A DNA stretch of 64,000 nucleotides, from NCBI RefSeq assembly GCF_964204645.1, contig NW_027437463.1, positions 1 to 64,000 of the forward strand, given 5' to 3'. Under the pieces are notes generated by a model that saw nothing but the letters and a program-made list of their open reading frames with translations, searched no databases and was not told the DNA's origin. Each line of letters starts with the position of its first letter. Position 1 is the stretch's first letter. The translations under genes and the position numbers were made by a program. Source of the stretch: Tubulanus polymorphus (lineage: Eukaryota; Nemertea; Palaeonemertea; Tubulaniformes; Tubulanidae). Shown here piece by piece: positions 31,801 to 43,419 of the stretch.

Positions 31801-33874
31801 TATTCTTCTATTTCTTGATTAATTGCACCCAATTTTCCCGATAATTGTTTTATAAATAGATGGGTATCATAACCCGATAAATTATGAAATAATATTGGTA
31901 CGAAATTAACTTTCTTAGCTTGTAAATTGCAATCTTCATGAGCAGCTCCACGATATTTTGAATTCAAATGATCATGATCTCTAACTCTTTTATCAAATGA
32001 ATAAAAACGTTTTTCACAATAACAACAATGAGTTGCATAATTAAAATCAATTTCATCTTCTTTTGTCATAACTATTCTTTTATTTTTGTTTAATAATTTT
32101 GTAAAATCACTTTCTAATTCAATCATTTTATCACAAAAATCATTAACTACATTTTCACCTCTAAAAGAAATATATTGACTTTCATATAATTCGGGATAAT
32201 TTGATTTGATGTAAATTCCATAAGCAGCAGCTCTTTGATGAACTTTTTTAATTGTATTTATAATTGGCGGGTCTTGTATTGTGTCTTCATTTAATTCATT
32301 TCCTTTATCCATTGATTTTAATAATTGCTTTTTGTTATATATTTCTTTTCTATCTTGATCAGTTAATTCTTTATTCAACGATTCAAAATCCCCATAAATT
32401 ACAAATGGAACAATATTTTTAAATTTATGATTAGTAAATTTCAATTTATAATCTTTTTCTGTTGGCATTATTAATTTACAGAATCTTTATTATCACATAA
32501 TTCTTTATGTTTTAATAATGTATTCTCAGTCATAAATTTGGATAAACATTTTCTACATAGATAAATTTTATTATGATGATCACTTTCTGTTCTAAAGAAT
32601 AAATCAATTTGTTTTAACCACATATAATGTTCATTTTCATCTTTTTTGTAATATAACAAATCTATAGCATTTTCATCATCATAATATTCTGTTAAATATA
32701 AAGCTTCCAATGTATAATCTTTAATATTTTCACCTTTTGTCTTTGGTAATTGCATTAATTCGAATACATTTATTTTTAAATTATTAACTTTTTCTATTTT
32801 AGGAATCATTTTTATAGTTACTGGATATTGATCAATTTTATATAATGTTTCATATTTCCGATAATCTGTTATTCTACAAACATTTTCCTGTGTTGGATGT
32901 AAACAACTAATAATTGACCATAGAAAACATTTATTATCTTCATTTTGAACATTTATTACTGCTTTTGTTGTAAACGGTAATTTGATATAACTTGATGCTT
33001 TCATATCCTTTTCTGTTGTAAAGTTTGAATCATTTTTAAACATTTTATTACTTTTTGATGTTTTATTCCTTTTTGTATTATAAACATTTAAATCTAAATA
33101 TATAATTTCATTCAATGTTAAGCCAGAACCCTCAAAATATCTTTCTTCAATATGACGTTTAAATTCATTTAATATTTTTTCTAACTTCTCTTTTATTTGT
33201 GTTTTTGAAATTATTTCTTCAGAGTGTGTTTGAATATTATAATCCATTTTTTCTTCTGACTTTATAAAACTTACTTTCCCAGAGATACTAATTTTTGGAT
33301 ATTCAACATCTGTTATCAAATCTAGTATTTTTTCTATTATTTCATTAAATTTACTATAATCTTCTATTGTTGTACCTTTAAAAAATCTAAATATAATAGC
33401 TGCAGGACCAATTTTACTATGTAATGTTTCTAAGATTTCAATTGTATCTTTTATTTCTAGTGAATCAATATAATTTCTAATATTTTCCATGTAAGGTTTA
33501 TTTGAAATGGATTTAGTTTTTGAAGTTGATTCTTTTACTTGTTGAGGTTTATCATCAAAATAATCTATTCCTAAAACATTATTTCTCAAATTTTGATGGT
33601 GTTTTTCTGTTTCGAGATGTTTATTATAATTCCTTTTTGTTATAAATTCATCACAAACTTCACATTTTATTTCATCCACATTCATATTTTCTAATCGTTC
33701 TTTTCTTTCAATGGAATTTTCTGGAGTTTCAAAATCTATAACATTTTTTATATGATTTGAAGATTTTTCATGTTTAGATTTATTAGATTTATCGATGTAT
33801 TTTTTACAATATTGACAATAATATTGATTTTTATTGATATTATTGTTTTCTAGTTGGTGTTCATTCTCCCCCAT
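28816..33874 (-). pseudogene. Protein-primed family B DNA polymerase (PolB), broken, with intein
   Basis: Polinton replicative polymerase in pieces. N-terminal part 32471-33874: fingers C20-C23-H35-H41 and C71-C74-H86-H92, then CFLWSIISCLHP and HYMWLKQID, and a Cys/His cluster (YLCRKCLSKF). Second part 29283-32468: exonuclease motifs IYGDFESL, HNLSGYD and YLKSDVMILAD; an endonuclease VII-like Cys/His block (CCYC, then DHDH); polymerase motif A (IDANNLYG); motif B (LMNNSFYG); then Y-F-D, where an intein splits motif C. Third part about 28816-29271: EFVGIRSKMYS. Lesions: a shift near 32475-32490, a shift near 29283-29310 inside the intein, and a stop at 28990-28992. Only the 33874 start has a promoter box. 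Confidence 0.9.
29272..30332 (-). other. LAGLIDADG-type intein inside PolB motif C, frameshifted near its end
   Basis: Coding sense starts SVTADTPILLK (splicing block A with Ser1). Block B is VTEDHSLI. Two dodecapeptide homing-endonuclease motifs follow: FIKGFFMGDGSAG and FFIGFYAADGT. Block F is VYDLSTDEHS. The last residue, in the shifted frame, is Asn (29272-29274) next to a Thr, fitting protein splicing. The preceding residue is Lys where His is usual. The segment is 1061 nt, about 354 codons less one base, so a one-base loss in the last 12 codons breaks it. The insertion point lies inside the YxDTDS active site, a known intein hotspot. Confidence 0.85.
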
Positions 33875-33989
33875 TTATTAGGAAAAAAAATTACTTGTGG
33901 TGATGAGTGTTAGGAAAAAAATTACTTGTGGTGATGAGTGGTGTCTCGTACTTCGTACTCTGATCTGAAAGCCTACTTTTCCAATTACT
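33870..33989 (-). repeat. Right terminal inverted repeat (120 bp)
   Basis: Reverse complement of the left repeat with one mismatch; supplies the promoter and first codon of the polymerase gene. Confidence 0.95.
33872..33893 (-). promoter_or_regulatory. Late-type promoter box in right TIR (PolB)
   Basis: GTAATTTTTTTTCC then TAATAAATG in coding sense. Confidence 0.6.
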
Positions 33990-33995
33990 ATAGTG
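33990..33995. repeat. Right target-site duplication ATAGTG
   Basis: Identical to 17476-17481. Confidence 0.9.
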
Positions 33996-36419
33996 TTCCT
34001 GGACCCCTTTAAAAATGTACTCTGAAAAAAGAATATTCTCTATTTTGTTATGTCATTGAAGATTCTCTTCTATGAGGTGCCAACGCAACTTCTTCTAATT
34101 TTGATTCCATGTGTGAATTTGTATAATTGATTTGCATTTGAAGGTATGAACTTGTATTGAATATTCAAACATTTTTGTCCATTTGAGGATTATGAGTGTC
34201 CATAGATGGAATCAGGTTTCTTTTTAACGTTTTCATTACACTTTGATGTGTTGTCTTGATGCCTTTCCTAGGGGCATCGTATAATTTTTATGGACTTTTG
34301 CTTTACTGAAGTCCATTTTTGCTCATGTATGACACGTGCCTCCATTGGTACAAAATAACTTGCGAAAGAAGCTTAGTTTCTCATCTGATCTTTCAAAATG
34401 TTCAATGTTGTAATAATCTCTAACCCTCCTGCACCACCCTCCTGTAAGGTTTGTTAGAACTCTACAGCCGGTAAGTCTTAATAAATCTTCTTGAAAGTTT
34501 GTGTATGAGTTGGAACAGGTAAGAGGTGATATTGAAAATGGTGATCTATCAGCTAGATGATATGTCCAACATGACAGCCATGTCTGCCATCTTGAATTTT
34601 TCATTGGCACCATACAGCTTGCCAACCTATATTGATTTCCTTGACCCTGGTGTATTAGCAGGTAAGAGGTCTACCCCTATTAAAATTGGTGACCACCAAT
34701 TGTCTAATATTGCTGCTATATTATCCAATGTATGATTTTCTTCATTTTCAATAATCATTAGCACTGTCACATGTTATATAGCTGTAGAAATCTGTGACTA
34801 ATGAGTATACTCTACACCAGGGGAGTTGAAAATTTGAATACACTACTACGTATTAGTCAATTTTTATGAAAACCATAGTTATGTATTGATAATGATGTTA
34901 AATGGCCATTTGTCTACAAGGTATATATTGATTCCCCTATGTAGATTCAGTTATTTTCGATTTGAGGAATTTCTATCAACCTCAGATACATGTATATCGT
35001 ACATAGTTTAAAATGACCCTTGTGTAAAAGATTAATTTTGTGCTGTAATTATCAAAAGTGTCGGAATATTCATTATTGCCATACCACGTAACAACCATTG
35101 TGGGAATAGATTATTTCAGTTGCATGGCATGTTGTCTCTACTAAGAGAATGAAAAAATAGTTGAGAAAAAAATGTTTCGGTTCTCCATCGTAGGTTTGAC
35201 ACATATGTATTAATGTTGTAGTCATCGAGAATTAATCATATCTCTACAGATTTTGTGCATATTTACATGTCAATAAAGATATTTTCAAATAAGACCATAG
35301 CGTTGTGTTTCCATTGCTGAAAAGGAATAGGATCGATTCGATGCAGCATACTTGATTCCTTATACGACTAGGGCCTACATATGTTAAATTCCCCGACATC
35401 AATTTCCGAAGTTCACGTTATCGTATTGGGTTTTAGTTCAACATTTTAGTTGAGTAGTTTATGCATCTATAGTTTTGACTGGAAGACAACACCGTTGGGC
35501 AAATATCTCAAATATATAGAAGGAAAAATATCGAATTGTGGTCGGCCCAGACTGCAGATCGATTCTCATGTACTGCCAAGGCTTCTAATGCAATATCTCG
35601 AGGCCCCCACATCGCTGCTGCAGACCAGATCTTTGATGCAGAGCCCAACATATGAATGACCTGTTCAGCCCTACAAATACATTTTTCTGGCATTCTATCA
35701 TATCATTTAATGATAATTACTCAAGTAAAGTAAAGACGTAAGCCCCAATACGAAATATTTTGAAGCATGAATTTATTTTTATTGTTTCAATCATAATATT
35801 ACATGTAATGCATTCACATCGTGATGTTACTTAACCTAAATGTTTAGAATAGTTATTAAGATGAGCGCAACATACATAGCATCAAAATTTCAAAATTCAG
35901 CCATCCATTTAACATATTGACTCGTTGTTCAGTGGGGTAACTAAAACACATTTTAAAAAATAATTTCTAGTTTCGAATCTGTAAGGAGAGATGAAGTGGG
36001 GTTTCTTCCGACTTCCTGAGCTATGAATAACTAGTTTTAAAATTTAAAAGTGATTTCGACGGTTTATCCGAAGTTTAAAAGCCTTGCGTAAGTTGGATCT
36101 TTTGGGACCAAGACAAATCCTTCGACTTCGAAAAATTCCGATTTCCAGCCGTTTCCAAAAACTATACGACTTCCAATTAATTTCTGTAAACGGAAAGATT
36201 TAATCCATATCTACAAGAATGATTAAAAACACTGAAATATTTCGGGTTCAATTTTTCCAATATACTCTCACAACTAGAATAACGACTGTTGACATGTATC
36301 ATCGATTTACAGCCAGAAAAAAAGGGTCGGGACAGAAAAGAGAATAGAGGAGAAAATTCTGGACCATCAGTATTCATGTGATATAAATGTGATCGTGATA
36401 TAAGCGAGTATCCGACTAC
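33996..36419. other. Intergenic, no gene seen
   Basis: AT-rich single-copy-looking DNA. A short segment at about 34575-34700 (GCCATCTTGAATTT context) is related to the tandem units at 57700-58045. No open frame looks like a gene. Confidence 0.5.
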
Positions 36420-37383
36420 GTAAATTCCTTGTTTCTGAGTTGAAATCATCGCCCTTTTATTTCCGCAAGTGACTTTTTAGGTATTTTCCGAGTTTCTGAG
36501 CTGAAATCATCGCCCTTTTAATTTCGCAAGTGACTTTTTAGGTAAATTCCGAGTTTCCGAACTGAAATCATCGCCCTTTTAATTTCGCAAGTGACTTTTT
36601 AGGTAAATTCCGAGTTTCTGACCTGAAATCATCGCCCTTTTAATTTTGCAAGTGATTTTGTAGGTTAATTTCGAGTTTCTGAGCTGAAATGATCGCTCTT
36701 TTAATCTCGGAAGTGACTTTGTGGCTAAATTCCGAGTTTCTGACCTGAAATCATCGCCCTTTTAATTTCGCAAGTGACTTTTTAGGTATTTTCCGAGTTT
36801 TTGAGCTGAAATCATCGCCCTTTTAATTTCTTAAGCAACTTTTTAGGTAAATTTCGAGTTTCTGAGCCGAAATGATCGCCCTTTTAATTTCGCAAGCGAC
36901 TTTTAGGTAATTTCCCAGTTTCTGAGCCGAAATCATCGCCCTTATAATTTCGCAAGCGACTTTTTAGGTAAATTCCTTGTTTCTGAGCCGAAATGATCGC
37001 CCTTTTCATTTCGCAAGTGATTCTGTAGGTAAATTCCGAGTTTCTGAGCTGAAATGATCGCTCTTTTAATCTCGAAAGAGACTTTTTATGTATTTTCCGA
37101 GTTTTTGGGCCGAAATCATCGCCCTTTTAATTTCGCAAGCGATTTTGTAGGTAAATTCCGAGTTTCTGAGCCGAAATCATCGCCCTTTTAATTTCGCAAG
37201 CGACTTTTTAGGTAAATTCCTAGTTTCTGAGCCGAAATCATCGCCCTTTTAATTTCGCAAGCGACTTTTTAGGTAAACTCCTAGTTTCTGAGCCGAAATC
37301 ATCGCCCTTTTAATTTCGCAAGCGACTTTTAGGTAAATTCCGAGTTACTGAGCCGAAATCATCGCCCTTTTAATTTCGCAGTG
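36420..37383 (+). repeat. 60-bp minisatellite, about 16 units
   Basis: Units of 60-61 bp with the core GAAATCATCGCCCTTTTAAT and a TTTCGCAAG/TGACTTTTTAGG segment repeat without spacers. Degenerate units continue to about 37640. Variants such as GAGCCGAAAT versus GAGCTGAAAT cluster, suggesting local homogenisation. It is not a CRISPR: there are no unique spacers. Confidence 0.9.
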
Positions 37384-37639
37384 ACAACCGGGATCACACA
37401 CAACTCACCAGAACAACAATGGATTCTTTTCAAGAGAGCGATGTCACAACGCTACATTTCTGAAGTGAAATCATCGCATTTCACAAGTGATTTAGGTAAA
37501 TTCTGAGTTTCTGAGCTGAAATCATCTTTTTTTAATTTCGCAACTGACTTTTTAGGTAAATTCCGAGTTACTGTGAGCTGAAATCATTGCCCTTTCTGAG
37601 TTAATCATCGCCCTTTTTTCACGAGTGTTTGTGTAAATT

Positions 37640-38630
37640 TAGAGTCTCTGAGCTGGACATCACTAGTTTAATTTCACATTAAGGGATTATTGGTAACTTC
37701 TGACTCGAGATCTAGAATCATTATAGTTAGTGATTTTCGAGGTTTATACCGTTTATGAGCTAGGAATGATTACATTTTAACAAAAGGGAGTCGATTGACG
37801 AAACTAAGACTAGGAATCAACTATCTTAGATTTCAAAAGTTATCTTGATCGCCATCGTACGCCAAAATCTTTCCTCGTTTTATTCCGAGTGAAATAGGAA
37901 TAAATTCCACTATTGCTATTTTCGGTATGATTCCAAGTCTGTGAGCTATTCAACTTAGGGAAAGTTGGACTTAAATGCCAATTCTAGGAAATTATCTGAC
38001 CGCTGATTTTTGTCCCCGAAATGTTTGTATGATCGTCGAATTTATTCATCACATCGGCATACCAAGGACTGCAGTTGTCACCTTGTTGTGTTTTAATATG
38101 CAGTTGAGGTTCGTCCATATTTACCGTCTGGATGGATTATTTAGAAGAACGGCTTTATGATAAGCCAATAACGAACTTCATGGTACAGGCTTACTAACGA
38201 GGATATCATCCACCCTCTAAGCAGTCTTTACTACGTGATACTAAACTATAAATACGTACTACTAATACCGGTACCATTCTATTCTCAGAAGATTGATTTT
38301 TCAAAATCCCCACATCATAACTGGGAGATATAAATTGTATTAATTCCAACGAACGAATTGGCGGTTGCGGGGCCACCAAGTGTAGCAAAAATTCAAAAAA
38401 CAATCGGATCCACCCGCTCGTAATGAATGATTTGGCTTCCGTTTATATAATTTCTTAATCTTCTACTTCATATGAGCTATTTTTCTTCTTTTCCTGGAGA
38501 GAACGATGATTCATCGTGCCACCTTTGAAATCTTCAATTTATAATAGTTTGAATACGGGGTGATTGCCACTTGGGTTGTGACAGAAACGGACCATTTTCA
38601 ATTCAATGCAATTGAGTACTTTTCGTTCTG
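37640..38630. other. Intergenic, no gene seen
   Basis: No open frame or repeat worth naming. Confidence 0.4.
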
Positions 38631-38631
38631 A

Positions 38632-38982
38632 CCACAGCATCCTCCCTCTGCCGGGACTCGAACCTGATGGCATCGCTACACTCAGCCACGGCACGAACCC
38701 CTGCATCAGTAGACCGGGTGCGCAGGTACATGCGCAGCTTTCCGAACGAAAACTGGCGGCACCAATCAGATTGCTCGTTGTATAATCGTTGAGGCAAATT
38801 TCAAGGAAGAACTATAAATGGGAAGACCCGGGCTAAAATAAAACGGGATTTCTGATTGGCTAAAAATCACATCATCTGAACTGCGCATGTATCTGCGCAC
38901 ACGGTCGATTATGGCAGGGTTTCATGCCGTGGCAATCTCGATGCCATCAGGTTCAAATCCCTGCCGGGGGAGGATGGACCAC
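38632..38982. repeat. Inverted pair of tRNA-like SINE heads
   Basis: 38632-38745 (minus) and 38872-38982 (plus) are diverged copies in opposite orientation. Each has a B box (AGGTTCAAATCCCTGCC on the plus copy) next to GGGGGAGGATGG. A third, partial copy is at 1915-1995. A conserved block with TACATGCGCAG lies at the other end of each arm. Confidence 0.55.
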
Positions 38983-39740
38983 AGGGGTTTGGCGATGGGC
39001 TTGGATTTTATTTCCGGGTTGTTGATAATCTCGCGAGAATGGCGCTAAATATGAACTGCGAATAAATTCAAAATATCACGGAAATACCTTGTGTTAATAT
39101 TGTTTATTTATCCGCTATAAAGTTCTGATAAACAATTGGTCGTTAAGAATCATTATCAGACGGTCGTCAGATGGCTACGGGATGAAACGCCTTCAGAGTT
39201 GTGCCAGCCAGAAAGTTGGGACAGTCACGTGACTTAACGCTTCTTATTTGACGCGAACCTGAAGCATATAAGATGGAAACTATGATACGAAAATTATTTG
39301 AGAATAACTTACATTCAAATGCATTTTTTACTATGAATTATATATTTCATCATAATTTATTTAGTTATTTATTTCATATGAATCATAATCTGACAATTGA
39401 TATCGGTCTGTGAATATGTTAACTTTTCGTGTTGAAGTTTTAAATGCGATTACGTCATCAGAATGTCATGTGACTGTCCCAACTTTCTGGCTGAAAATTT
39501 AAGTACAGCGGAGGCCTGGCGTTTCATCCCTTGTGATTTTATATAGAAGCGTGACGACCGGTCTGATAATGATTCTTAACGACCAATTGTTTATCGAAAC
39601 TTTATAGCGGATAAATAAACAATATAAACACAAGGTATTTCCGTGATATTTTGAATTTATTCGCAGTTCATATTTAGCGCCATTCTCGCGAGATTATCAA
39701 CAACCCGGAAATAAAATCCAAGCCCATCGCCAAACCCCTG
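38979..39740. mobile_element. Foldback element with 190-bp arms
   Basis: Arms 38979-39169 and 39551-39740 are near-perfect inverted repeats (outer end CCACAGGGGTTTGGCG). A second inverted pair sits inside (CAGCCAGAAAGTTGGGACAG at about 39200 and its complement at about 39475). The last bases of the right arm, TGG, are found after 42374, so another element has inserted into it. There is no coding capacity. Confidence 0.8.
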
Positions 39741-42367
39741 TCATTTCGGTCTGTCTGCAGAGTTTCCAGAACCTGTCATGTCAGGTCTTAAGACACAGTA
39801 TAATCAGTATTAATAACAATCATTATACTCATTATGATTAGGCCCTATATTATTATATATTACTATTAATTACTCGCAATATAAGCTTAATTAATTCACC
39901 AAGTGCACATACAATTTAAAAACATTTCAGTGCAAGCTTATAAGTTGACATAGATAAATTAGACATAACACTGATTAATTAGTGAGACCTCACACGGCAA
40001 CGCGCGCCATTTTGCAGAGCTTCGGGACCTGTGGTGACAGGTCTGCTTGAAAACTGATGAAATGGAAAAAAACTTTATTTTTTATGGTATCTTTATAGTA
40101 ATGAATATAATATAGATTGCTAACCATGGATATAGTTAATCTTAAGTTACTATAAAACAATAATTTTGAAGCGAGACCTCACACGGCAGCTCGCGCCATT
40201 TTGCAGAGCTTCTCGAGACCTGTGGTGACAGGTCTGCATTAAAACTGATGAAATGAAGGAAAACATTAATTTTTATGGTCTCTTTATAGTAAAGAGTATA
40301 ATATCAATTGCTAACCATGGATAGAATTAATCTTAAGTTACTATAAAACAATAATTATGAAGCGAGACCTCACACGACAGCTCGCGCCATTTTGCAGAGC
40401 TTCTCGGGACCTGTGGTGACAGGTCTGCTTGAAAACTGATGAAATGGAAAAAACTTTACTTTTAATGGTATCTTTATAGTAATGAATATAATATAGATTG
40501 CTAACCATGGATATAGTTAATCTTAAGTTACTATAAAACAATAATTTTGAAGCGAGACCTCACACGGCAGCTCGCGCCATTTTGCAGAGCTTCTCGAGAC
40601 CTGTGGTGACAGGTCTGCTTGAAAACTGATGAAATGGAAAAAACTTTACTTTTTATAACCTTTATATAGTAATAAGTATAATATAAATTGCTAACCATAG
40701 ATAGAGTTAATCTTAAGTTACTATAAAACAATAATTATGAAGCGAGACCTCACACGGCAGCTCGCGCCATTTTGCAGAGCTTCTCGGGACCTGTGGTGAC
40801 AGGTCTGCTTGAAAACTGATGAAATGGAAAAAACTTTACTTTTTATAACCTTTATATAGTAATAAGTATAATATAAATTGCTAACCATAGATAAAGTTAA
40901 TCTTAAGTTACTATAAAACAATAATTATGAAGCGAGACCTCACACGGCAGCTCGCGCCATTTTGCAGAGCTTCTCGGGACCTGTGGTGACAGGTCTGCAT
41001 TAAAACTGATGAAATGAAGGAAAACATTAATTTTTATGGTCTCTTTATAGTAAAGAGTATAATATAAATTGCTAACCATGGATAGAATTAATCTTAAGTT
41101 ACTATAAAACAATAATTATGAAGCGAGACCTCACACGGCAGCTCGCGCCATTTTGCAGAGCTTCTCGGGACCTGTGGTGACAGGTCTGCTTGAAAACTGA
41201 TGAAATGGAAAAAAACTTTACTTTTTATAACCTTTATATAGTAATAAGTATAATATAAATTGCTAACCATAGATAAAGTTAATCTTAAGTTACTATAAAA
41301 CAATAATTATGAAGCGAGACCTCACACGGCGGCAGCTCGCGCCATTTTGCAGAGCTTCTCGAGACCTGTGGTGACAGGACTGCATTAAAACTGATGAAAT
41401 GAAGGAAAACATCAATTTTTATGGTCTCTTTATAGTAAAGAGTATAATATCAATTGCTAACCATGGATAGAGTTAATCTAAAGTTACTATAAAACAATAA
41501 TTATGAAGCGAGACCTCACACGGCAGCTCGCGCCATTTTGCAGAGCTATTCGGGACCTGTGGTGACAGGTCTGCTTGAAAACTGATGAAATGGAAAAAAA
41601 CTTTAATTTTTATAACCTTTATATAGTAATAAGTATAATATAAATTGCTAACCATAGATATAGTTAATCTTAAGTTACTATAAAACAATAATTATGAAGC
41701 GAGACCTCACACGGCAGCTCGCGCCATTTTGCAGAGCTTCTCGAGACCTGTGGTGACAGGTCTGCACTAAAACTGATATAAATAGAAAAAAACTTCATGC
41801 TTTAAATTGTTGATTTAAAATCAGTCTCAATAAAATCAGTCTCTTTATTGCATTCGGCTCTTTTACATGCACGCACATCATAAAGACAATGAATATAAAT
41901 AGTGAGACTTCAGGACTTCAGGACAGTGAGGAGTGTTGCCGAACTGTGATAGTGAGCAGATAATTTTCAGTGTCTTATTGCGGAAACGAAATATCAAGAC
42001 CTCGATTCATCTAGCGAAAATATTCTCTTATAATGTGCTCTTATTTCTACATTAATTAATTCATCTATGCCTGAAACTTATTTTTTCCCTTTAATACAGA
42101 AATAAGTCATAGTTTACACATAAATATTTTCTTCTTATAAATCAACCTTTCAAATGAATTATTTGTCAGAACATTTTCCTTATCGTTATTGTTGAATCAT
42201 TTTCGATATTAACGACGGGTCAGAATATTCATTCAACTCAAAATGTTCTTCCATTCGTCTAACACATGCCTAGATATTTCGCCGTTTCGTCAAATATTGT
42301 CATGAGTTTGGGTTTTTTCGGGACCTGACATGACAGGTTCTGGAAACTCTGCAGACAGACATCAATC
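39741..42367. mobile_element. Non-autonomous transposon with satellite core, nested in foldback
   Basis: Terminal inverted repeats of about 38 bp (GTCTGTCTGCAGAG, then TTCCAGAACCTGTCATG) lie near both ends, and the 7-bp sequence ACCCCTG flanks the element at 39734-39740 and 42368-42374. The core is the 190-bp array. No transposase. The palindromes in the termini (ACCTGTCATGTCAGGT) resemble those in each core unit (GACCTGTGGTGACAGGTC). Confidence 0.75.
39984..41770 (+). repeat. 190-bp tandem repeat, ten heads
   Basis: GAGACCTCACACGG begins at 39984, 40173, 40364, 40554, 40744, 40934, 41125, 41316, 41510 and 41701. Spacing is 189-194 bp. Each unit has the GACCTGTGGTGACAGGTC hairpin. The repeated 66-71-residue open frames on the minus strand are by-products. 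Confidence 0.95.
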
Positions 42368-42679
42368 ACCCCTGTGGTTCTGACGGTGGCAAATGTTAAG
42401 TTCGGCGGACGGAGGTTTTAATACAATATTTCTTGCTGTTGATGTTCCCAAACAACTTAGTGGGAACCGTACATCGTCTGGTTAACTATTCAGACTACAT
42501 ATCCTGGTAATTGATGTCTATTTAAACACCCTTGACTTTTTTTGAGAGAGCTTTCTTTTATATTTCTACAGCGACTTACAAATTCGCTGTGGCTACTCGT
42601 ACGGACGTACCGATTACTCTGGAGGCTATTCGTACGGAACTAGGATAACTGTCGCTGATTGGCTGATTAACGCCGCGCA

Positions 42680-42854
42680 CACAGGGACTTGTCACAATTG
42701 ATTGTGAATGAATAAAACCAATATCAATGACCAGGTCCACTATCCCTGTATAATATAAAAAACTATTATTATTGTTATTTTATTATACAGTTGCAGGGAT
42801 ACTGGTACCCCCATCATTGGTCTCATCCATTATCAGTCGTGACAAGTCCCTGTG
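42680..42854. mobile_element. MITE with CACAGGGACTTGTCAC termini
   Basis: A 16-bp perfect inverted repeat bounds a 175-bp element. A single end of the same family (CAGGGACTTGTCACGATAG) lies at about 4937 in a transposase intron. No clear target duplication. Confidence 0.65.
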
Positions 42855-43307
42855 TAAATTACTAGCGCAGCATCATAGGCCTACCACTAGACCACCGAGC
42901 TCGCTGACAGTCGGCCGAATGTTTTAACTACATAGGCCTATAGCCTCACCTTACCCTCTAACCCTATCCCTTCCCGTACGAACATACAGTAGTAATCCGT
43001 ACGGGTGCGTACGAATAGCCTACAGAATTATTCGTACGTGTCCGTACGACTAGCCACTTCGTTACAAATTTCACTTTTGAACTGTTTGTTGTTTAAAGTA
43101 AACCAATGTACTGAATTGCTGGTGACATTTTGACTCTGAAACAGTGATATTTAATGTAATTGATTGAACCATTTACGAGAGATGCGGATCTGCACTTACT
43201 GAACTGCTAGTGCTAGTGTATTGCTTATTTTAGTTAGTGTAAAAGTTGAGATCACATCAGATCAGTTAATCCAAACTTCGGTCTTCAGTTATCAGAGTTC
43301 GTCGACT

Positions 43308-43419
43308 ATGGTCGAAACAGATGCACCAGCCAATGAAATTCCCTGTCCTGCGGGTGCCGGTAAACGAAAATTAGCGCAGGCGCTAGGATCGCTCAATCAG
43401 GATTGTTTCCCTGCTACTG
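43308..43419 (+). CDS. Possible first exon of an unknown gene
   Basis: An ATG opens MVETDAPANEIPCPAGAGKR and continues to a GTAATG donor after about 38 codons. Composition looks coding, but no following exon was found and I recognise no family. The stretch 43420-45750 otherwise shows no gene. Confidence 0.25.

Larger units (their letters stand above)
17482..33989. mobile_element. Complete Polinton/Maverick element
   Basis: A 16508-bp, visibly AT-rich element bounded by 120-bp inverted repeats (beginning AGTAATTGG) and a 6-bp target duplication. It has the defining gene set: family B DNA polymerase, retroviral-type integrase, packaging ATPase, major and minor jelly-roll capsid proteins. Two genes point inward from the left and middle (+), all others are on the minus strand. 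Genes are packed with gaps of about 15-25 bp, each gap being little more than a promoter box. Near-identical repeats and an intact target duplication argue for a fairly recent insertion, although several genes are already broken. No adenovirus-type cysteine protease was found. Confidence 0.95.

Noticed and set aside
32468-33874. Separate zinc-finger gene upstream of PolB
   Set aside because: Its C-terminal half has conserved PolB N-terminal blocks, and the following frame has no promoter box; the second frame is also open upstream of its ATG. One broken gene explains this better.
36420-37383. Possible CRISPR array because of regular 60-bp repeats
   Set aside because: Units abut without unique spacers, there are no cas genes, and the context is animal DNA.
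38641-38951. Genuine tRNA genes
   Set aside because: Only the B box is good; no cloverleaf forms and the block is repeated with flanking non-tRNA sequence, so they are SINE heads.
40341-41688. Series of 66-71-residue minus-strand open frames beginning MFYSNLRL
   Set aside because: They recur once per 190-bp satellite unit and have no independent support; they are by-products of the repeat.
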